Made by a program: the position numbers and the translations under genes
Shown here: positions 58,934 to 64,000 of the stretch, in pieces
How positions within the stretch are numbered: position 1 is the first letter of the stretch
Layout of the letters: every line of letters starts with the position of its first letter
The notes under the pieces: model-generated
What the model was told of the DNA's origin: nothing
The model's input: the letters and a program-made list of their open reading frames with translations, nothing else
Database searches by the model: none
NCBI GenBank assembly: GCA_002483445.1
Contig: DLHY01000143.1
Location: 92,411 to 156,410 of the forward strand
Direction: 5' to 3'
Source of the DNA: Blastocatellia bacterium UBA7656
GTDB lineage: Bacteria; Acidobacteriota; Blastocatellia; UBA7656
Length of the DNA: 64,000 nucleotides

Positions 58934-58977
58934 CTGTCACTGATGATTTGCCCGATCATGCAAATCATCAGTGACAG
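58934..58977. terminator. Perfect 17-bp palindrome between convergent genes
   Basis: CTGTCACTGATGATTTG at 58934-58950 is the exact inverse of CAAATCATCAGTGACAG at 58961-58977, with a 10-nt loop. It lies 22 nt after the SnoaL-like stop and before the end of the convergent secreted gene, so it could terminate both. No T-run is present on the plus side. Confidence 0.6.
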
Positions 58978-59034
58978 AAAATCTGCACCCATCGTTTTCG
59001 CGTCTGCGCATCTGCAATCGCAGGCAGCGATCTA

Positions 59035-59649
59035 TTATCGAATGTCGAGTCCGCGTCTGCGTGAGGTTTCCTTGACGAGGAGGCAGAACGGGCGATCGTA
59101 CTTGAACGGGGCCAGTCCAGTCGAGCAGTATGGCCGGATATGCGCCTCGCCGTTGGCTCCTCTGTATGTCCCTGCGCCTCCTACGACCGAAAGGACTTCA
59201 GTCGGCCCGTTGACATTTCCCAGAGGATCGTTCGGGTCGGTTGGAGCCGCCGGTTCAGTGGCCAGCGTGACCCCTGTAGCTCCCTGCAATTCGATTGAGC
59301 CGTTCATCGGACTAAGCGTAAGGCTGTGGTTTATGACGGCTCTGCCGTCGTCTGCGATGAATCCCCACGCGCGCCACGTTCCGCGAGGCGAGCCGGATGG
59401 AGTGCAGGGCGTGGTGAATATAACCGAACGGCTGACCACTGTTCCTTTGAGGAAGAACGTGGTGCCGGGCATCGCCGAAGAGATGCCCGTTCCCGGATCG
59501 GGAATGACATCATAGAATGCTGTGTCGAAGCCTCCTACGGATTGGGCGGCTCCCGTTGGCATCGATTGCGAAATCATCAGGGCAAGCGCGACAGCCATCA
59601 TCACTCCCGCGCCCAAAAGTTGATTGGGTCTGATTCTCGATCTGTTCAT
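59035..59649 (-). CDS. Exported protein with allene-oxide-cyclase/dirigent-like barrel signature
   Basis: The 204-residue protein begins MNRSRIRPNQLLGAGVMMAV with a signal peptide. VLSVVGGAGTYRGANGEAHI resembles the GGTGxYxGAxG motif of AOC-like beta-barrels. Other segments (TAFYDVIPDPGTGISSAMPG, GTWRAWGFIADDGRAV) are beta-rich. Two cysteine pairs (FTTPCTPSGS, HIRPYC, RPFCLL) could form disulfides. I cannot assign enzyme activity. It converges with the SnoaL-like gene across the perfect palindrome. The start has AGGAGG about 7 nt upstream. Confidence 0.75.
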   Translation of the reverse strand: MNRSRIRPNQLLGAGVMMAVALALMISQSMPTGAAQSVGGFDTAFYDVIPDPGTGISSAMPGTTFFLKGTVVSRSVIFTTPCTPSGSPRGTWRAWGFIADDGRAVINHSLTLSPMNGSIELQGATGVTLATEPAAPTDPNDPLGNVNGPTEVLSVVGGAGTYRGANGEAHIRPYCSTGLAPFKYDRPFCLLVKETSRRRGLDIR

Positions 59650-60039
59650 GAAGATTTCCTCCTGATTTTATTATGCCTCGCCCTAAGCGAGGTTCATCCG
59701 GGTTTACTGTGGGGGCAGCCCGGAGGGGCTGCCAGAATCACCTGAAGGTCAATGTCGGGACGTTTGTTTGAAAACTTCCCCGATCAAAACGTTTTCACTC
59801 TTGATTCGGCTTTCGATTAGCCGATGGATGCGTCTCCTCATTATTAAAGACGTAATCGGCGCAGAAAATATTGCAAATCTTTTTGCGATAAAGTTCATTG
59901 CCGTTCGCGCGACGAATGATCTCTCGCATCAGATTCGTATAACTTTCCTCATATCATATTTGGTTACAGGATGGAGAATGCGACAGGCTTTTGAAATGTT
60001 TGCATCTGATACAGGGCAGGGCAAAATTGAGGGGAGCTC
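59650..60039. other. Intergenic region upstream of the barrel-like gene
   Basis: This stretch includes the promoter for the leftward barrel-like gene and some AT-rich sequence. A palindrome (GGGCAGCCCGGAGGGGCTGCC) lies near 59711-59731. An open frame at 59768-60163 is not convincing. No dispersed heptamer repeat is seen. Confidence 0.4.
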
Positions 60040-60068
60040 AAAAAAAGGGGAGAGGCCAGCCTCTCCCC
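60040..60068 (-). terminator. Rho-independent terminator of the TonB receptor gene
   Basis: On the minus strand GGGGAGAGG-CTGG-CCTCTCCCC is followed directly by a run of seven T residues (60046 back to 60040). It lies 28 nt after the receptor stop. This is the clearest intrinsic terminator in the window. Confidence 0.88.
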
Positions 60069-60095
60069 GAATCAGTTTCGTTCGACGGTCTCTTT

Positions 60096-63000
60096 TTAGA
60101 AGACCACTCTCAAACCGAACTGCACAACTCTTCGGGCGAATTCGATTCCGCCAAAGTCGTTGAACCCGTCCTGGAAGCCCGCATTCACAGCGGTGCGATC
60201 AGGGAAGGTTGCGTTGACGAAGGTCGTTCCATATCCGGGCTGAGGATGATTGAACAGATTGAACAATTCAGCGCGGAACTGGATTTTCACTCTCTCCGTG
60301 ACATTGGTGGTCTTGAAGAACCCGGCGTTAAGCTGGTTGATGCGGGGCGCGACTTCGCTGTTGCGCGGGATATCGCCATACGGGTTGTTGAACAGTATGG
60401 TCGATCCCGGCCCGTTGATGATCGCGTAGACTCGATCCTTGCCGATCGGAGTGACAACTCCGTTGTTGAGATCGTTGAGCAGGTAGAGGGCTGTCGTCGG
60501 ATTAACTCCTGCGGTGTTCCAGCCGAAGGCTGCCGCGCCGAGCAGGATGTCGATTCCGGTGATGCCCACCTGCGTGTGATCCGCATTCGGGTTGCCGAAG
60601 AACGGACGAGCGCGGTCAGCCGTTACCTGCTGGCTGTAGACCGGCACGCCCAGAGCGTTGAGTTGGTTGTTGAATGCGTTGGCAATCGTGTAGCGTCGCC
60701 CGCTGCTGATCAGATAGACGCTGTTGATCTGCCATCCGCCGAGCAGGTGACCGAGGACGCCTTTCTGATCCTTGAAGGCCGGGATGTCCCAGATTCCATT
60801 GATCGAAAAAACGTGACGACGATCAAATCCTGCATAGCCGCGCTCTGATCCAGTGATGTTGAATGCTGCCTGAGAGAGCGAGCCTGCCGAAGTCAAACCG
60901 ACTACTTCACTCGCGGTGTCAAACGCCTTGCTCAGGGTGTAAGACGAGCCGAGAGTGAGTTGATTGAACAATCTGCCGTTGTAACGGGTCTGTAGAGACT
61001 GATAGAGCGACTGTCCGTGATTGCCGGTTTCGGTGATGATTCCCTGTCCGGCCAGAATTCGGCCATTGCAGGCGGATTCGACATCGCGCGTCGCAGGATT
61101 ATCGACACAGACCTGCGGGGTGATGCCCTGCGGCACAAGGTTCGGGAAACCGGGGAAGTTGATCGTCTGACCGCCGACGACGCGAGAGAACCCGTTGACG
61201 AGGCGATCAATTCTCGGATTTCCATCCCTGTTCTGAAACAGGCTCACGCCATGCGTGCCGAGGTAGCGAACCTCGAACACGTTGCTTCGACCGATCTGCC
61301 GCTGAATTCCAAGCGACCACTGCTGTGAGTAGGGCGAATGGAAATCCTGTGGAAGAGTTGACTGCGAAAGCAGTCGCGGGTCGAAGACGTTGGTGGCAAC
61401 CAGGTTGTTCTGCCTGACGAACTGCTGCAAAGCTCCGGCTGTAGGTCGCGCGTTGGGAATCGGTAGAAGCGCTCCAGCCGCGGGATTGCTGATCGTGTTG
61501 TTGAACACGAACGGAGTCGAGGTCGAAAGGAAGATCAGAATGTTGTAGAACGCCGGGTCATAAGCGACGCTGTAACCGCCGCGAATGACGGTTGCATCAT
61601 CTCCGAGAATCTTTCCGAAAAAGCCGTCTTTGCCAATTCTCGGAGTGTAAGCAAAGCCTACGCGAGGCGCCCAGTTGTTTTTGTCGCTGGCGAATTTCGG
61701 AATGGTTCGCGCTTCGATAGGAAGGTTCTGTCGGAAGAAAGCCTCCTGCGGATTCGATTCGCGAGCAGCCGTGATATCGCTCAGCGTGTTGACCGGCTGA
61801 CCGGTGTACTCATAACGCACGCCGAGGTTGAGCGTCAGGTTGTCGCGTATCTTCCAGTCGTCCTGCAGGAAGTAGAACTGATCCGTTTCATTGTATTGGA
61901 CGGTCGGCTCGCCTGCGGCGAAGGTGACCGATCCGGGATTGTTCTGAGAGAGGCGCGCAGGAGTGAAGGAGGTGTACGTGCCGTTGAAGTTGAACAACAC
62001 AGTGCTTTCGTTGATCAACCTGCGGATGTCGATGCCAGCCGTCAGCGAATGCCTTCCGCGAGTGGCTCTGTAGGTGTCCGAGAACTGATACACCTGAACG
62101 AGTCGCCCCTGCGGGAGGTTGTTTCCGCCGCCGAGCGTCTGCAATCCGCCTGGGGCTCCCGAAGAAGTGCGAACTCCGCCGGGAACGTAGACTGAGAATG
62201 TGTCATCGATTTGCGGCGATCCCGGTATGCAGCCCTTCAACCCTTCGCATCCGCCTCCAAAATCGACCAGGAGTCGGCTGTAGGAGAAGAAGAAACTGTT
62301 GAGCGCGGCGTTGGAAACCTGACGATTCCAGGTTACGCCCGTCTTGTGGCTGTAGAAGGGAATGTCGCCCGTAAATCCGTTGCTCGCGCCGAGCGCGTTG
62401 ACGCTGTTGCCTTCCTGATAGAGATAGCTTCCCCAGATGCTGTCTTTCTCGGTCAGCTTCACGTCGCCTCGACCAGTGAATTCATCCTGAGTGAAAGGAA
62501 TGCTGAAAGTCCTTTCAGGGAAAGCGGCGCGGAAGGATGCAGCATTGGCTCCCGTAGCGGGCAGAGCCGGATTGATCGGAAGAGTGATTATTCCGAACGG
62601 ATCGATGTCGGTTCGCGGACGCACGCTGCCGAGATCGGTTATCGCGAACGCGCCGAAATCCGCCAGCGCAGCGATGGCCGCGTTGTTGGGAAAAGTGGCC
62701 TTCAATCGCGAAAACTCTTCGGGCAGGAATGCCAGCCCCGTGCCGCGTCCTATCGTCGATGCGGGTTGACGTATCCCCTGATAGCTTCCAAAGAAGAAAG
62801 CCTTGTCCTTGATGACAGGGCCGCCGACGGTGCCGCCGAATATGTTCGACAGCAGGGGAGGAGCTTCCTCCTGACCGCCGCGTCGCTCAAGGTTGGTCAA
62901 GGTGTCGAACAACTTTTGATCGCGGTGGAACAGAAACGCGCTGCCGTGAAAATCATTCGTGCCGGACTTGGTCACGATGTTGACAATCGCGCCCTGATTG

Positions 63001-63728
63001 CGACCGTACTCGGCTGAGAAGTTGTTTGTGACGACCTGAAAATCTGCAACCGCGTCCTGGTTTGTGACGAAAAACGCAGGCCCGGCCACTGCCAGATCGT
63101 TGTTGTCCTGACCGTCAATGGTGAAGTTGTTCGAGCGCGAACGATTGCCATTGACTGAAAGCGTCGTTCCGTTCGAGTTTCCTGCCAGACCCGGCACGAC
63201 TCCGGGCGCAAGAAGCGCCAGAGTGTCTATGCCACCTCCGGCAGCGTTCGAAGGAAGCTCGCTCACCTTGCGCGAATCGAATGAAGATGAAACCTGAGCC
63301 GACTCGCGGTTGACGACTTCTTCCGCACCTGCCGTGACGGTTACAGTTTCGCTTACGCCGCCCGGTTCGAGCGTCACATCGAGAGTCATTGTTTCGCCGA
63401 GACGAACGTCAATGTCGGTCAGCACCGAACGCTTGAAATTGCTGGCCTCGACTGTGAGCGAATATTTTCCGGGATTGAGATTCGTCAGACTGTAGATTCC
63501 TTCAGCAGTCGATTTGAAAGCAGGGCTTTCAACCCCGGTGGCCTGATTCTTGGCCGTGACCTTCGCATTTGTAACTACAGCGCCAGCCTGATCAGTGACC
63601 ACGCCTCGAATTGAGCCGGTAGTCGCCTGAGCCATGACTGGCACGGCAAACAAAGGCATCACCAGCGCCGCCATCATAGCGACGGCGAGCGCGGAAGCCA
63701 TCGATTTTGCCTTGCGGAGTCTGTTCAT
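60096..63728 (-). CDS. Oar-like TonB-dependent receptor with N-terminal carboxypeptidase-regulatory domain
   Basis: The 1210-residue outer-membrane protein starts MNRLRKAKSMASALAVAMMA (signal). Residues 38-120 form a CarboxypepD_reg domain (GSIRGVVTDQAGAVVTNAKV, GIYSLTNLNPGKYSLTVEA). A plug domain follows (GVSETVTVTAGAEEVVNRES, NNFTIDGQDNNDL, SAEYGRNQGAIVNIVTKSGT). The remainder is a beta-barrel ending VVQFGLRVVF with terminal Phe, as for BAM substrates. AAAGGAGG precedes the ATG at 63728. Such receptors take up oligosaccharides, peptides or other large ligands; the ligand is unknown. No TonB or partner lipoprotein gene is beside it. Confidence 0.93.
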   Translation of the reverse strand: MNRLRKAKSMASALAVAMMAALVMPLFAVPVMAQATTGSIRGVVTDQAGAVVTNAKVTAKNQATGVESPAFKSTAEGIYSLTNLNPGKYSLTVEASNFKRSVLTDIDVRLGETMTLDVTLEPGGVSETVTVTAGAEEVVNRESAQVSSSFDSRKVSELPSNAAGGGIDTLALLAPGVVPGLAGNSNGTTLSVNGNRSRSNNFTIDGQDNNDLAVAGPAFFVTNQDAVADFQVVTNNFSAEYGRNQGAIVNIVTKSGTNDFHGSAFLFHRDQKLFDTLTNLERRGGQEEAPPLLSNIFGGTVGGPVIKDKAFFFGSYQGIRQPASTIGRGTGLAFLPEEFSRLKATFPNNAAIAALADFGAFAITDLGSVRPRTDIDPFGIITLPINPALPATGANAASFRAAFPERTFSIPFTQDEFTGRGDVKLTEKDSIWGSYLYQEGNSVNALGASNGFTGDIPFYSHKTGVTWNRQVSNAALNSFFFSYSRLLVDFGGGCEGLKGCIPGSPQIDDTFSVYVPGGVRTSSGAPGGLQTLGGGNNLPQGRLVQVYQFSDTYRATRGRHSLTAGIDIRRLINESTVLFNFNGTYTSFTPARLSQNNPGSVTFAAGEPTVQYNETDQFYFLQDDWKIRDNLTLNLGVRYEYTGQPVNTLSDITAARESNPQEAFFRQNLPIEARTIPKFASDKNNWAPRVGFAYTPRIGKDGFFGKILGDDATVIRGGYSVAYDPAFYNILIFLSTSTPFVFNNTISNPAAGALLPIPNARPTAGALQQFVRQNNLVATNVFDPRLLSQSTLPQDFHSPYSQQWSLGIQRQIGRSNVFEVRYLGTHGVSLFQNRDGNPRIDRLVNGFSRVVGGQTINFPGFPNLVPQGITPQVCVDNPATRDVESACNGRILAGQGIITETGNHGQSLYQSLQTRYNGRLFNQLTLGSSYTLSKAFDTASEVVGLTSAGSLSQAAFNITGSERGYAGFDRRHVFSINGIWDIPAFKDQKGVLGHLLGGWQINSVYLISSGRRYTIANAFNNQLNALGVPVYSQQVTADRARPFFGNPNADHTQVGITGIDILLGAAAFGWNTAGVNPTTALYLLNDLNNGVVTPIGKDRVYAIINGPGSTILFNNPYGDIPRNSEVAPRINQLNAGFFKTTNVTERVKIQFRAELFNLFNHPQPGYGTTFVNATFPDRTAVNAGFQDGFNDFGGIEFARRVVQFGLRVVF

Positions 63729-64000
63729 TATTACTCCTCCTTTTGGGACATTGAGGCCCGGACATCGAGCACGGTCAATAGTCCGGGTCGGACATGATGG
63801 GTCTTTAAAAAAGACACAACTAAACATGGAGAACGCAGCGCAGGCTGCTTCTCAAAATTCATAACCATTATGGTTTTGGCCGATCAAAATAATTCAAGCA
63901 TTGTGCCAGAGAGCAACCTGTTGAAAAGCAAGAAACTCTCTTCAACAACCTGCTTCGATCAGTACGAAAATCTGGAATTCCATACGAAAATTCGGTTAAG
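63729..64000. other. Upstream region of the TonB receptor gene
   Basis: The region should contain the receptor promoter on the minus strand. A palindrome AACCATTATGGTT at 63863-63875 may be an operator, but its only support is its symmetry. No gene is recognised up to the window end. Confidence 0.4.

Noticed and set aside
59991..60848. 285-residue plus-strand frame over the TonB receptor 3' end
   Set aside because: The receptor frame and its terminator on the minus strand are convincing; this frame crosses the terminator hairpin.
1..64000. tRNA, rRNA, riboswitch or prophage
   Set aside because: Reading by eye gave no cloverleaf, rRNA core sequence, known riboswitch core or phage structural genes; a dedicated search (tRNAscan-SE, Infernal) could overturn this.

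Overview
The window looks like a chromosomal segment of an Acidobacteriota member, most likely Blastocatellia. This is inferred from the gene families present: a Tat-exported DUF1800/DUF1501 pair, an Oar-type TonB receptor with an N-terminal carboxypeptidase-regulatory domain, a Ser/Thr kinase-TPR protein beside an ECF sigma factor, DUF4394 proteins, a DUF2934-Hsp20 fusion, and a subtilase ending in GMLLGD repeats. Composition is moderately GC-rich. I saw no rRNA, tRNA or CRISPR array, and no replication origin.

Layout. 1-3.6 kb: start of a sugar-nucleotide epimerase, a membrane protein, and the DUF1800/DUF1501 pair. 3.8-9 kb (minus): HD-GYP phosphodiesterase, GNAT acetyltransferase and the repeat-tailed subtilase. 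9.4-17.2 kb: mostly small envelope and stress genes (ThuA-like, SRPBCC, AmrS radical SAM, BON, universal stress protein, zinc ribbon, Hsp20). 17.2-23 kb: a decaying stretch with a frameshifted and truncated catalase, a DUF433/DUF5615 toxin-antitoxin pair whose toxin has two internal stops, and a 5'-truncated IS4-type transposase. Intact FNR-type reductase, xerC and malic enzyme genes lie among them. 23.4-28.3 kb: rarA, an OsmC protein, and the kinase/ECF sigma pair.

28.6-43.4 kb is the most distinctive part. It holds a sigma-like factor, a ZAS-type anti-sigma factor, an exported TPR-CHAT protease, a lipoprotein, three homologous small cysteine-rich exported proteins (one frameshifted), a small protein with a secretin-like C-terminus, and an exported VWA protein. 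Two DUF4394 proteins bracket this set, and a beta-propeller/di-haem cytochrome follows. Two regulatory signatures recur here. One is TGAAC-N18-CGCGTW upstream of both DUF4394 genes and the cytochrome gene. The other is a GTCTGYTGTA leader motif upstream of several cluster genes, three of them with CTGAA exactly 26 nt upstream. I infer a coordinated envelope or stress regulon.

43.9-51.8 kb: a respiratory complex I block with a NuoB-C-D triple fusion, NuoE, NuoF, a two-helix protein, NuoG, NuoI and two tandem ferredoxins. It lacks nuoA, nuoH and nuoJ-N. 52-59.6 kb: exported hydrolases and small secreted proteins (amidohydrolase, alpha/beta hydrolase, DUF2911, TPR-retropepsin, SnoaL-like, beta-barrel-like). 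60-63.7 kb: the TonB receptor.

Intergenic DNA is rich in dispersed hairpin elements. One family is built from heptamer microrepeats of changing sequence. Others are palindrome-of-palindromes or MITE-like elements.
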